Source: Bradysia coprophila
Lineage: Eukaryota > Arthropoda > Insecta > Diptera > Sciaridae
Length of the DNA: 64,000 bases
Assembly: GCF_014529535.1 (NCBI RefSeq)
Contig: NC_050738.1
Span: 14,958,062 to 15,022,061, forward strand
Direction of reading: 5' to 3'
Part shown: in pieces, positions 23,459-34,788 of the stretch
Layout: each line of letters starts with the position of its first letter
How positions within the stretch are numbered: the stretch's first letter is position 1
Notes under the pieces: generated by a model
Database searches by the model: none
What the model was told of the DNA's origin: nothing
What the model saw: only the letters and a program-made list of their open reading frames with translations
Translations under genes and position numbers: made by a program

Positions 23459-24787
23459 GCCGACCCGTACGAAACACCTATTCGTATCAAAAGCCTTTAA
23501 TGTGAAACTCTTTATTTCTCTTACTTCATACTCTTCTCTACTACAAAGCTATTCGCCCTTTAAAATCACTTACATTATCCACTCTTTGCCTTGTTATCAT
23601 ATACAAAAAAAAATGCCGGAGGCAATATAGACAGCCCCGTACGAAGTCAACTTTCATAAATTCCTATTTAAACAGCTATATACCGCTATATTTACCTATA
23701 TTTTCCTATAAATAAACATTTCATAGATGAATATGCTATTCTATATGCCTGTATATAGCTCAATATAGGTGAATATAGATATATATAGATGTCCATGTAT
23801 GTAATGCCTGAAACACCCCACACACATAACCAATTACTTCTATGTTAACAGAAACTCTCTAAGTACCATTTTTCCCAAGATATATCACTTTTAATAAAAT
23901 CCAATATGGCCGCCGGCAGCCATTTTGTTAGGAGACCGGAAATAGTACCGACGCTTTACATTCGTTAATATCTTTCAAACAAAAAAAAACATGAAATTCA
24001 GTCAAAATTTACTCGAGTGGCAAAATACTCCACATTCACTGTACGGCCGAGTAGCCAGATAAGAGCTCACTCCAAGAGACCCAGCTCACGCTCCGGTAAA
24101 CATAATTTCATAATTTTTATTTTGAATGTTGTATTGCTTCGGTGGTGTTCCGAACATTGAAATAATATTTTATGCATGAAGATTGCAAGTTACTTGACAA
24201 TGAAATTGAAATTTGGAAATAAAATTTTTGTTTTACGCGCCCTGACGAGATTTGATTTGGGGTTCAAATCTCGTCAGGGCGCGTAAAACAAAAATTTTAT
24301 TTCCAAATTTCAATTTCATTGTCAAGTAACTTGCAATCTTCATGCATAAAATAATTTCATAAATTTTTCCCTGATTGGTACGGTCAATACCTATCTAATA
24401 AAGCGAAAACAGACGAAATATGTTCAAATTTGGCCGACCTACAAGCAAAAACTGCTTACCACCCTGTGCCTAGTTCACACCAAGGGGTCTAACTCACGAG
24501 TCGGTCATCCGATTTCTAAAAACTTTTTTTTTTGTCGATCGGTATTGCAAATACCTTTTTTTCGCGTATCACTGACAAGTGTTGTGCTTAAATGTCTGGA
24601 GATATCGTCGAAAAACATTTAGGCACATATTGGGCCACAGCTCCGGAGAGGTCGATCCGAAATCACCCATCTTCGAATTTGGCATCTCTATACAACCACA
24701 ATAGGTTTCTCCTTACTCAGTGAGTCCAATTCGACGTGTTACAAACGTATGCGTAAACCTATAAGACCCTAGTACTTCGTACGGGTC
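23459..24787. mobile_element. Nested element with GACCCGTACGAA inverted ends
   Basis: The left end GACCCGTACGAAA (from 23461) and right end TTCGTACGGGTC (24776-24787) are inverted copies. The element splits copy A of the GGGTAATTCC family, because the flanking blocks of that family resume on each side. Inside are short A/T runs, CCCCGTACGAAG near 23636, many TATA-type words at 23670-23800, and a perfect long hairpin at 24167-24352. No long open frame is present. The target duplication is only suggestive (AAAAAT.GCTA on both sides). Confidence 0.6.
24167..24352. repeat. Perfect 88-bp inverted repeat (hairpin)
   Basis: 24167-24254 and 24265-24352 are exact reverse complements over all 88 positions, checked base by base, with a 10-nt loop ATTTGGGGTT between them. 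The arm includes TTTTACGCGCCCTGACGAGA. Perfect identity implies recent origin or ongoing correction. A transcript would form a long double-stranded RNA. Confidence 0.92.
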
Positions 24788-25537
24788 TAAAAATGGCTAC
24801 AAAAATTTTCGAGATAACCTCAATGAGTCAAAATTCGGGGATGACACTTATAACCACTGGTGAAAGCTGATTTCACTCACCCAACTAACCTATTCGAGCC
24901 AAAGTTATTTTTCTCGTGAAGTCATATGCTGTAGCTTTCGAATGACACCGATATTCAGTTTTTATATGAAAAATGTAATTTTGGCAACGTATGGGTCGCG
25001 GTGATTTTACCTTACTTCGAAGCAGAATCAACCAAAAATCTTCTAAAAATTTGATTTCGTGTCATTTGGAGCAATTCTGGAATTATAGCGTTCTAAAGGG
25101 AAACAAGTTTACAGAAATCATTGGAGATTCATTGAGAATATCTCGGAATGTCGAATACAACAAAAAAAAAAACACTTTTGGTCATATCTCCCCGAGACCG
25201 CATTTTACAATGACCTCATATTGGTGTCAAACTACGCGTCTTGTCAATAGCTTTCAGCAAAAAAAAAAGTTTAGTGAAATCGGTTCAGGTTTCGTGAAAT
25301 AAACTAGAATTTTCAAAAATTTGCTACAAACCAGCATACATTTTTATGGTGGCATCTCTCCGAGACGGGCTTAAACAAAGTTCACCTTAAGAAAAGACAA
25401 TTTTAGATTTATCGCAGTTTTAAAACTCATCGATGTCCCCAGTCAATTAAGTGATTCCTAGTCTATGATATTTTGGCATAAAATTTGATTTCGCTAAGGA
25501 GCTTTCAGATTTTGAAATTACATTTTGCTCGTCATAT

Positions 25538-25625
25538 TGGTAAGAACGGTAGAACACTCGACCCACTATCGAGAGGTCACCAGATCGAATACCAGTGGGG
25601 ACAGGAGTTGAGTCAAGGGCAATTC
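25538..25625 (+). repeat. tRNA-derived SINE-like sequence
   Basis: An A-box-like word, TGGTAAGAACGG (25538-25549), and a B-box-like GATCGAATAC (25583-25592) are spaced as in tRNA genes. Between them lies a five-pair anticodon-type stem, CTCGA/TCGAG (25557-25561, 25569-25573), around a seven-base loop CCCACTA. The acceptor arms do not pair, so it is not a functional tRNA; a tRNA-derived SINE head is the best reading. The sequence before it (25426-25490, CATCGATGTCCCCAGTCAATTA...) is a separate repeat shared with 57705-58005. Confidence 0.55.
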
Positions 25626-26219
25626 GTAATTTTTCATTTCGTACTCAGTTTAAATTCATGTTTCACCGGTAAGTAAAAGTTTCCGAAATAGACTTCCACT
25701 TCAAAACCAACACGAATTATTTTCAATCATTTTTAATAATAAAAAGAATTGTACTTAAACGTCTGTTACATTCACTGCATTACATAACTAATTTTCTGTT
25801 GAATGTTAACACTAAAATGAAAGCATCTTAATGAGAAAGCACATCACAATTATAAAACATTAGGGTGGTCCAACAATTTAATACTTCTGTCTGGCAACTA
25901 ATCAAATTGCACGAAAGATTAGCTATGATTATCCTATGTCATCGTTACTGGATAGACTCAAAAGATGCTTTGATAATAGAGATCTAATGGCTACCAAAAT
26001 CAAATATTATCCTAAAATTAACTCAAATTTATTTACAAAAGGGTGAAGTTGTTTGATAGAACGGTTAAATCTAGTATATATACCACCAATGACAACAGAC
26101 ATTTTTTCTGTCATTTTTTGTCGCTAAACGAAATTCTATTTCGAATTATATGCAAAACATTTCTCAAATCATCACATCAATCACACACAGCACCTGCAAT
26201 TTTCATTCTGTTTAAAAAC
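25626..26219. other. 3' flank of prel, nothing else seen
   Basis: AT-rich sequence lies downstream of the minus-strand PRELI gene. TTTATT near 26029-26034 (AATAAA on the minus strand) could be its poly(A) signal, about 190 nt beyond the stop codon. Confidence 0.4.
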
Positions 26220-27398
26220 TCAATTTTTAACGGAATATGCTTGGTAAATCTGTTCAGCCTGTGCCTTGACCTGTGACGATGCCGTTTTGGCAGCTTCTTT
26301 AATCTTATTCGCTTTGGACATGTAATGATGATCGGCTTGATTTGCAGATGGTGTATGCATCGGAAACATTGCGCTGAGGACATGGTTGAAGCCGAATACC
26401 TAATGTTTGACATCAATAAGAAATTAGAGACAAACGATTTGCCAGCCGGTGGTCAAGTGTCTTACCATTTTGTTACAATTTTTCTTGAACCTTTCCACGC
26501 CAAATGCTCGTATTGCTCGCGAAAATCCAAACACTTGTGAATCGATCCAAGCCGATCGGATGGCTATCGTTTTTCCGGGATGTTCGTCAGACATTTTGTA
26601 GACAACTTTTTCCACCACACTCTGTAAATGTAAATTTATTTGATTTATTGATTGAAATTTGCTACTACAGCAATACGTTCAGATAAGGAATTTATTATCA
26701 GGGTCGTTCGTCATGATGGTCGCCATATAGTATGGCGCAGAAAATCTGTACGTCTCGATAATGGAGATTGTTTAGTTCAAGTGTGACCGCTAGTGGTCAC
26801 GTAATTTGCATTTTGTTAATTACTTTCTTGAGAACCAATAAAATCTCCTTTCACTCGAGCAGATGATTCCTATCTCTAACAAAATGTTGCACGAAATATG
26901 AACCAACTCACCATGACTTTCGTAAATGCAATGTTTCTAGTGTAAGTGGTTAATGTCCTCTCCTTTGGATCTACGACTGATTCCTCCACAATTTTCACTG
27001 ATTTCGCATTGTGGAAACGTTCTCCCCATTTCGGCAAATTGTTCGTCTTCGACAGCAATCGCTTGCTGTGCAATTTACCGTTACGTATTTCTCTTGAAAT
27101 GGTGTCTTCGGTTAAGACATGTGAGCTAAAATCAAATTTAAAAATCTATAAAAAACCAGAACATTACATCAATTTCATCAGCAAATCAATGCCAAAATGC
27201 GAACACACGCAATGCTCTTTGTCACACATATTTCTTTTTTGGATTGCATAATGTGTGCGGTTTTGGGCTAGATTTAAAGACGACGACAGAATATGATTCA
27301 AATTACCTATGTGGATTCGGATATCTGTTCCAAAAACCCTGCACTACCTGCTCCCAACTGTAGTTAAAAGTTGTGGTGGTCTCGTAGTACTTAGCCAT
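26220..27398 (-). CDS. prel: PRELI-like mitochondrial lipid transfer protein
   Basis: Four exons join in phase: 27398-27307, 27125-26912, 26621-26466, 26399-26220, giving 213 aa, against about 219 aa for human PRELID1. The PRELI/MSF1 domain covers residues 1 to about 175, with family words [58 protein letters not shown] and [15 protein letters not shown]. The C-terminal tail is a helix rich in K/A/E/Q ([18 protein letters not shown]). The family shuttles phosphatidic acid between mitochondrial membranes in the intermembrane space, together with a TRIAP1-type partner, for cardiolipin synthesis. The splice between NPH and SHVLTED is a phase-2 join that rebuilds the expected YPNP-x-x-HVLTED. It could be called PRELID1/3-like; the WNRYPNP and LPKWGERF blocks favour the PRELI branch over Slowmo. 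Confidence 0.93.
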
Positions 27399-28711
27399 AT
27401 TATTTGATCAGTTTTGTTTCGTATACAATGCCAATGGAATGGAGTAAATAATACCACAACAGTTCGATTCAATAACAAACTAATTTGAACATAATTTGTC
27501 TTTGTTTTGGAAAAATTAAATCGTCTCCAAACGCTACGGATTATCGACGATTCAAGATAAAAATCGTACTAATGAGCTGTCGATATTGCAACGTGAGTTT
27601 TATCGCGTTTTTTCAGTTCGAACCTTTCGTCTTGATTCTTTGTTTTTCAAAATTTCATCACAAACAACAATTTTACAATTCAATTTCACGGGAATCGATT
27701 TGAAACTTCAATTTCTCGAATCAGAGCTATAACTTAATTTAGAGTCCGAAAGGCGATCGTAGATTCTCAAAGGTTCGACTGAATTTTTTTTTCCTGTCAG
27801 ATTACGTTCGATTTCTTTTCGATTGTCAAAAAAAACATGTGTGTGTGTGTGTGTGTATATATATATTAGGTGTATTGTGCATCCTCGTGTGAGTGCATGC
27901 TGGGATACATACTTTATGAGAGACAATGTACAGACAAATGGCGCTCTACTCTTTGAAAATAATTTTCCGATTAAATACATTGGTCAAGCGATTGCTATCC
28001 ATTCTTCACGTTTTCATTGCTAGGTGAGTAAACTACATTCTCCTCATAGAGCTATCGAATGCTTCTGCACCTTTTTTTACTGATCGGAGCACAAAGATTG
28101 TTCACATTCCTTTCATATGTGAATTGATTGTAAATTGTTTCCACTTGGCTTATGTTACAAATCGTTCAGCGACCTTATGGTCATACTTACCACAACAAAA
28201 ACTTTTAGTTTACATTACCAGTTATTCATAAATTGTGGCTAATTGCCTTCTCTATATGGACATTGTTTCTGCACCAAGGCCAACGGTCTGGAATAAATGA
28301 ATATATCGTGCCAGCAATATCTAAACCAGTTCGCTGAATCGGTGAATGCATATGATTCTAGTTTAACGATATAAATGACATGATGTTATCTGACGTTAGA
28401 GCTGTACTCGAATGAGGGCTGACTCGTCCTAAGATATGGAGAGCAAATCCTAATTTGTAGTACATACATTACGTCTACATCTCGTCACAAACTTTCTGAT
28501 GCAATTTAAATGTTTGTTCAATGTTGAGCTTGCACTAACTGCAGTTTAGTATTAGTTTTTGAATGACGATTTGAAACTGTAAATTTAGATAGGCAACAAT
28601 TTAGATTTGATAACAGCGACGAAGATGAAAGCGATACAAGTGGCTAACTAAGGCGACAGTAACCAAATCATAACCACATCTTAACACGTAGGGGATAATG
28701 CTCGAGCAGGC
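27399..28711. other. Intergenic, with one microsatellite
   Basis: No gene was recognised between prel and the foldback at 28.7 kb. The only distinctive feature is the (TG)n(TA)n run near 27838. The rest is AT-rich sequence with short, unremarkable frames. Confidence 0.5.
27838..27865. repeat. (TG)n(TA)n microsatellite
   Basis: A TG dinucleotide run of nine units passes directly into a TA run. It is non-coding. Confidence 0.9.
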
Positions 28712-28856
28712 ACTTTAGGCACGCCGGAAAGTGCTAAGGGCGTCGAGGAATACCTCCAAATAAATTTCTAAAAATCAAAAGTCAAATTTTTGATTTTTAG
28801 AAATTTATTTGGAGGTATTCCTCGACTCCCCTAGCACTTTCCGGTGTGCCTAAAGT
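28712..28856. repeat. Foldback repeat, near-perfect arms
   Basis: ACTTTAGGCACGCCGGAAAG then TGCTAAGGGCGTCGAGGAAT, and on to AATTTCTAAAAATCAAAA at 28779, are matched inversely from about 28787 to 28856 with a handful of differences. The loop is under 10 nt. The arm is about 68 bp. No target duplication was resolved. Confidence 0.8.
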
Positions 28857-29084
28857 TGACAAGTTACAATAACCGGCAACGTGTTAAGTTGAAATGCGTC
28901 CTTCAATGCAATTATTTATAATTCACAAAATATAAAACATGCTCAGGGACAAAATCTTGAGATAACGTGAACAGGCAATAGTATACCTACGACACAAACA
29001 CCATTTCACATCACAGTTGTTTTCATAATAATAATATTTTCATATGTTCTGACCATATGGGAAACTAGTCTTCCAGCTACACAT

Positions 29085-29174
29085 GGCCCATTAGCTCAGC
29101 TGGTTAGAGCGTCGTGCTAATAATCACAAAAATTAGAAACGCGAAGGTCGTGAGTTCGATCCTCCCATGGGCCA
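29085..29174 (+). tRNA. tRNA-Ile (anticodon AAT) with a 16-nt intron
   Basis: GGCCCAT (29085-29091) pairs with ATGGGCC (29167-29173), followed by discriminator A. The D arm GCTC AGCTGGTTA GAGC is intact. The anticodon stem TCGTG (29112-29116) pairs with CGCGA (29140-29144). The loop is CTAATAA with anticodon AAT at 29119-29121. Between loop positions 37 and 38, 16 extra bases (29123-29138) are inserted, at the canonical place for a tRNA intron. The spliced length is 74 nt. The T arm is GTGAG TTCGATC CTCCC, with one mismatch (second pair, T-C). Everything else matches the usual insect tRNA-Ile(AAT). It could be a functional gene or a recent pseudogene because of that mismatch. Confidence 0.88.
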
Positions 29175-30178
29175 GATTTTTTTTCACCTGAAAATTTCCT
29201 TGTTTATCTTATAAAAGTTGTAGTTTGAGTGACTTTTTTGAAATATTACGAGCTGTCTGAATTTCAAATTACCCGTGAACTGACAGGAAAGATCTTCTTT
29301 ACTGCGTAACAAAACTCTATAGGAAAGGGCTATGTCATCTGTTGTCGTAAATATCTTCTTTGACCTCTCATTCAAACGAAATACAAACGAAAGTTGTACT
29401 ATGCGATTTTTCCACAATTCCACATGCATTTCAGGCTTGTCTATGAAAAAAGGAGGATGCTTTATCTATCCATTTTTAGATTTGAAGTTGACGAAAAGTT
29501 GCTCATAGTAAAAACCTGAAAACTTGAACTTGAAAGTCACGTCTGAGCTGATCACAAAAGCAGTGGCCTAATTTTCCTCCACAAACTTAGAAAAAATTTT
29601 CTGTGTGCTAAATACCTAATTGGAAAAGATCCGTTCGGGTGCTAGCTGCCTGCGTAGGTGTTTTAACCTGTTCGTTCTGAACCTTGGTAAAAATGGCTGG
29701 TTCAATATGCCTCATATATGTCCAGTGCGGACCTGCAGAGTTTCCATTATTTTGCGTTGAACTTTGATGTTGAGTCTTACCTTCTACTTTCTTTAAAATA
29801 ATGGAAGAGATCTTTTAGATGATCAGAGGTCTTTATAAGCATAATTTTGTCTAGAAGAGATTAAGTCTATGAATGATGTCAAAACATTCTTCATTTACTT
29901 CATCATGGATAACAGGTTCGGTTAGAGTAGTTTTCATTTCAAATAAACTAAAATTTAGGATGAACTCAGAGGTAACAACACAAACAACATCAAAAAGTCT
30001 GATAGTTTCATTATAGCCAGATCATTTTTGCATACTGATGTTTTGGACTTGTGATTCTAGTTTCTTCTATTTTTCCTTTCATTCCTGATGATGTGACGAT
30101 AATGTTAGGAAACGTCTAAAGACTAAACGTAAGTTTTTGTTTTTACTTTGGATCGATAAATTGAGCAATTTATCTGTA
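29175..30178. other. Intergenic, no gene seen
   Basis: No recognisable coding or RNA signal was found between the tRNA gene and the small TA-flanked MITE. A T-run (29176-29184) directly after the tRNA would serve as the RNA polymerase III terminator. Confidence 0.5.
29176..29184 (+). terminator. Pol III terminator of tRNA-Ile
   Basis: A run of T residues begins two or three bases after the discriminator base of the tRNA-Ile gene, which is the usual termination signal for RNA polymerase III. Confidence 0.75.
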
Positions 30179-30181
30179 ATA

Positions 30182-30306
30182 CAGTGAACGACATCTCAAA
30201 TGTCTCACTGTCAAATTTTTCTGAGAATTTTATTGTGTCATTGCAAATTCACAATGACATTCTCTGAAAAAAAAAGACAGTGAGACATTTGAGATGTCGT
30301 TCACTG
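30182..30306. mobile_element. MITE with TA target duplication (Tc1/mariner-like)
   Basis: The ends CAGTGAACGACATCTCAAAT and its exact inverse ATTTGAGATGTCGTTCACTG are flanked by TA on both sides (30180-30181, 30307-30308). The inverted arms run about 47 bp inwards with few differences, through GTCTCACTGTC and the TCTGAGAA/TTCTC..GA region. CAGT ends with a TA duplication fit the Tc1/mariner group. There is no coding capacity. Confidence 0.75.
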
Positions 30307-30308
30307 TA

Positions 30309-31833
30309 AATGGCCAAAATTGCTGGATTTTCTGATCGAAATAATAAGAAATTGTTGTTAAGTTGATGATGGGTTTACAATGCGTTGCATTTAATTTAAA
30401 GTTACGCGTCTATCACATTGAAATTTCGGTTAAAAACCATTTTTTCCCCACAAAGTTTCAATAAAATATTTTTTTCTTTTTTTTCTAAATAAAAAAACCT
30501 CTCACTTCCTTTGCTCTCTCTCTTCCGAACCGAAAGGACAAAAGATATTAAATAGCAAGAAAATGATTGAATCTAACTAAATAAAGAAAGAAAAAAAAAG
30601 AAATCAATAATTGAATGGCAACTCTATGTATAAATATTTATGTACAAAACAAATATTTTTTCTCTTTTTCGATCTTAAAATTAAATAGCTCTGCATTGCA
30701 AACAAATTTTTCTTTTTATTTAATTTTTTTTTGTTTTCTTTGTTGTTTGGATATAATTAAATTTTTCTTTTCATTTTGTGTATATCGTTGAAGACATGAC
30801 AATTGATTTTAATGATTTCAATAATTTATTTAAAAATAAAAAAAACGAATTCGAACGAAATGTGTTTGTATATAACCGCCAGTCTATGGAAATAAAGAAT
30901 TAGTTAATATAAATCTAAACAAGCTCGCTAAAAGTGTAACTTGCTTCTCATTTTCTTATTAAAAATTTATTTTTTCTGCTGTTTTCTGTTAAAATTTATA
31001 ATACCGAGAAAGAATAGAAAAGTATAATTGACAGGCTCAATTATTAATTAATTAATAACAGACCCGTACGACTACACTAATTTCGAAAAAAAATAGAAAG
31101 AAAATTAAATCTTTTAAGCTTTGATTTTCCACTTAACTCATCTCCTTCATCATATTACGTTTCATTTTGTTAAAAACACTGTTTGTCCATCCATTTATAG
31201 CAATTTAACTAGAATTTTTTCATTTTAGCAAGAACATTTTCGAAACTTTTTTTTTTTGATTTTGAACAGACAGACTAGCATAAAATTCCCGATCGTTTTT
31301 TCCACTTTATATCCAACATGTGATTTACCATTGTATAATAACGAGAAATGGCAAAAATTATGTTCGCAAAACCGATGGATCTTTTTTTTTTGTTTTATCG
31401 TACGGGTCCAACAATGTCGATTCATCCATTTTGTTTTAATTATGTAGCTGAAGTGAAGGTTATGTTACAAATTTATCTTTTGTAGATTTAACGATTTTTG
31501 CGTTTGTTCGCTGGAGGAACAAGCTAAAAGACAAAAAAGAAACGTTTTTATATGCAAAACTACCGGCAACGTTTTTTTTAAATATTTTTTTTTTCTGTTT
31601 TAAACTGTGTCTCTTTTACTGTTTTTTTTTTATTTTATTCATTTTAAATAAGTTTTGCTCAACGACGTGAAAGGAAAGAAAATGTGTTGTTTTTTGCGTC
31701 GTCAGCAGTTCAAGAAATAAGAATACAAATATAGAGGAAATATCCGCCAAAATATTTTTTCTGTAAATTATTTTTTTTTGTTGTTGTTGTTGTAGTTGTT
31801 TGCTTTGTGCCATGGTACCTCGTCACACAATCA
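30309..31833. other. AT-rich 3' flank, probably importin alpha-3 3' UTR
   Basis: Extreme A/T homopolymer content and no coding frames. TTTATT at 31634-31639 (AATAAA on the minus strand), about 195 nt past the importin stop codon, is a candidate poly(A) signal. A TTG repeat (31779-31796) lies just downstream of the stop codon. Confidence 0.45.
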
Positions 31834-34209
31834 TTAAAATTTAAATCCATCTGTTGGTATGTTCGGGGTTTGATTGAATTGATAACCACTTTCACCAGCT
31901 ACTGGAACGATATTTGATTCGTCACCCTGCGATTGAAAATAGCAAAAAATTATTTTCCATTTTTTCCGGTTTGGCTCATCACAATTGACATACCTCGTCC
32001 GAAAAGAATTGCTCAATTATGTCGTAAGCTAATTTATAAATCTCAATGTTTTCGTGGTTCTGCAGTTCCTCAATTTTCGCCATGCCTTCACATTCTTCGA
32101 TCATGTTGGCAATATGTACGACATGAGGTCCAGCCATTTTCAGCATATTATTGATACCATCCAAAACGACCTGTTCAAACGGGAAATTAATTTACAAAAT
32201 TACAATTTACGCACACTGTCACTGCACTTACATTGATGACTTGTGTGTCCTTGCAGGTCAGCAGATCACAAAACGGCGGTATAGCTTCGTCTTTGATCAA
32301 TTGGGCAACCTGTTCCCGGTTGCCGCTTATTGTGAGATTGCTAATTGCCCACGCTGCCTCCTTCTGTGTTTGAAATTCGCCGGTTCTCATATTCACAATA
32401 ATTTTCGGCAACAAACCCGCATCAATGACGGCCTGGACCTGTGACTGATTGCCGGCTGTGATATTTGACAAAAACCAAACGGCTTCCTTTCGGATCTTCT
32501 CTTTCGGATGGCTCAACAGTGTGGGGAAATACGATAGAGCGTCACAATTCAAAACTACTTGTGTTTGTTCGTCGGAACCGGTTACGATGTTGCCGACAGC
32601 TCGTAGCGCAGCCGTTTGCACTTTCACTTCAACATGAGCTAACAATGGTATTAATTTTGGTACAACACCGCTATCGATGACCATTTGGATTTGTTCATTG
32701 CCGCCGTCGGTTAAATAGCTCAATGCCCAAACTGTGTCCACTAAAATGTTCACATCTGTGTGATGGATTAGCACATTTAATGCGGGCAAAATGTCCAAGA
32801 TTGTCTGTGTCGGTGGCGGTGGCTCTTTGTTCCGGCATAAGTTGACAATGACCCATGTCACATTTCTTAAGAACGATATGGGAATATCGGGTTTGATAAA
32901 CGTGAGTAACGGTTGCACGACACCATGTTTGATCACATAATCCCGCAAATGTGGTCCATCGCCGATAATGTTACCTAACGCCCACACAGCCTGTTCGCAA
33001 ACACTGGGAGCAGGGGATGTTAGTAATTGAAGAAACAATGGTACCGCACCGGCTCTAACAACTTGATTCGTCTGTTCGGATGTTCCCGACGCAATGTTGG
33101 TCAGTGCCCAGGCGGCTTCAAATTGTAACATTGAATGATCGTTGCGCTCTAAGCACGCTACCAAAATCGGTAAAATTCCGCTGCTTATCAAATCGTCGAT
33201 TGGAGGATTTCGATCGGAAGATAGGAGTTTCCGTGCTGCTTGAACCGCAGCCAATTGCTTATCGGGATCATGCGTATTGCCAGCATTTTCTACTAATTTC
33301 TGTAGGTTTAACGATGTGAGCATATCGTCTTCGTCAGCTGAGTCCACATTACGCCGTTTGAGATGAATTTCGTCGCGTTTGTTTTTACGCAATTCGACGG
33401 TCACCTCATTTCGCCGTCTTCGCATCTCCTGTGAAAGAAAATTTTGAACATCAGACACCGATGGATTGTTGCGAAGAAAAATTGTTTTGAGTGAATTTGA
33501 ATGGAATGCAGAAATACGTCTTTCATCAATACCTGCGGTTGAACAATGCAAAAATTACACCACTCATCGCCAAGAATATATCTGGTCACAAAGAGTGACT
33601 CATACAAACAATTGTATTGACTGCTCGCACGAAAACATATTAATTGTAATATTGACCGGAGACTTTGGCTACAATGTGTGGCACAAAGAAACCGATAAAT
33701 GAAATGGAAAAATTTGATATACTGTGACATTCCTTTGTTCTATACGCACACAGTGCTTTCAACATGAAATGTTATTTTGGTTAGACAGCTCATAACCTCA
33801 ATGTAAGACTTTTTCAGATTAAATTATTTTCCGTGCACATCAATATAATGACCTCGCCAATGACATTTTGCAAAAAAAATCGAAAAGATTTCGTTGCGTT
33901 GAATAACTTTCACCGGCCGATCGAATATCGAAACGAAACATACATTTCTAATGTTAATTCCATGAAATCATATTAAAGGTCGTTCTCATAATATGTTATA
34001 ATGAGTGCGCAGTAAACCGGGTATAATTAAATTTTGCGATGCCACATATCAACCTAACCACCCCTAATCGACACGATTTTTCACTCACTAGTAATTTATG
34101 GAAAAAATAAGTTTGACAACGTTACGGTGCAATTACTTACATCGGGATCTTTCCCTTTATTTTTGTATCCTTGGTGTCGAGTTTTTGCCTGAAAATTCAC
34201 ATCAGCCAT
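31834..34209 (-). CDS. Kap-alpha3: Importin subunit alpha-3 (karyopherin alpha)
   Basis: Four exons join in phase: 34209-34141, 33428-32232, 32170-31994, 31926-31834, giving 511 aa; human KPNA3/4 are 521 aa. The N-terminal importin-beta-binding region is basic ([16 protein letters not shown], then [20 protein letters not shown]). Ten armadillo repeats follow, with the Trp/Asn ladders that hold the cargo signal: [55 protein letters not shown]. The C-terminal acidic segment ends in GFKF, as in the alpha-3 class (EFNF in vertebrates). It carries classical nuclear localisation signal cargo to importin beta for nuclear import. The long second exon encodes almost the entire armadillo core. A 711-nt first intron separates the start from the core. 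The RNPPIDDLI and [22 protein letters not shown] blocks place it in the alpha-3/alpha-4 subfamily. Confidence 0.96.
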
Positions 34210-34788
34210 CTTGAATAGACCACCTTTGTGGAGGTTTTGCGAATTCTATTGGAAAAAGCTAATTTGCTTGTGATTCTTTCGTTTTTTATCCACTACACAG
34301 ATTGTGTACAAAAGCTGCGGCAACCGAATTTCGTTAACTATATAGTTTCAAATCACTGAAATTTGTAGAAACTAATAATAATATGTAATGTCGGACACTA
34401 CGTTTCTTTTCTCAAAAATCACTCGACCGCCAAGAAGTTGGTTTCGTGTTGCGAGGAAATGCGTTTTCAACAATTTTGATGTGCGACATTTTTGTACATA
34501 AATGGACTAGAATGGACACGGAGGAACACTGGATGGACTAAATGGTATCGTTTCAAATATATTTATTTACAAAGCGAAATTCAAATGTTTATCCAAATAT
34601 TTATATCAAACACATAGCCTATCATTAGATACATAAGTCGTTTGGTATATTCACTGATTTAGCTGTCTCCTAACTTTTTTTTTGAACACACGTTACAATT
34701 GTATTTTAAAACATATCTAAAAAGCAACTCAAATTTTAAATGTTGACTAGAATCTAATTTAAAAAGTCTAAGCCAACCATGTGAAATC

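Larger units (their letters stand above)
23213..25372. mobile_element. GGGTAATTCC TIR element, copy A (inverted, interrupted)
   Basis: It begins with GGGTAACTCCA and reads as the reverse complement of copies B (41689-42770) and C (62079-63307). Shared blocks are TATGTTTTGCGGTAACAAAT (23280-23299), TTTTTCGG.GG.TCATTAATAGCCAGA (near 23360), CCCAACTAACCT (24880) through ATGCTGTAGCTTTCGAATGACACCGAT (24927-24953), and CATTTTTATGGTGGCATCTC (25339-25358). It is interrupted at about 23459-24787 by another element and lacks its far terminal repeat. No transposase frame is present. Confidence 0.78.

Noticed and set aside
31060-31075. GACCCGTACGACT word resembling the end of the nested element at 23.46 kb
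   Set aside because: Only about 11 bp match, with no inverted partner nearby. Coincidence is likely.
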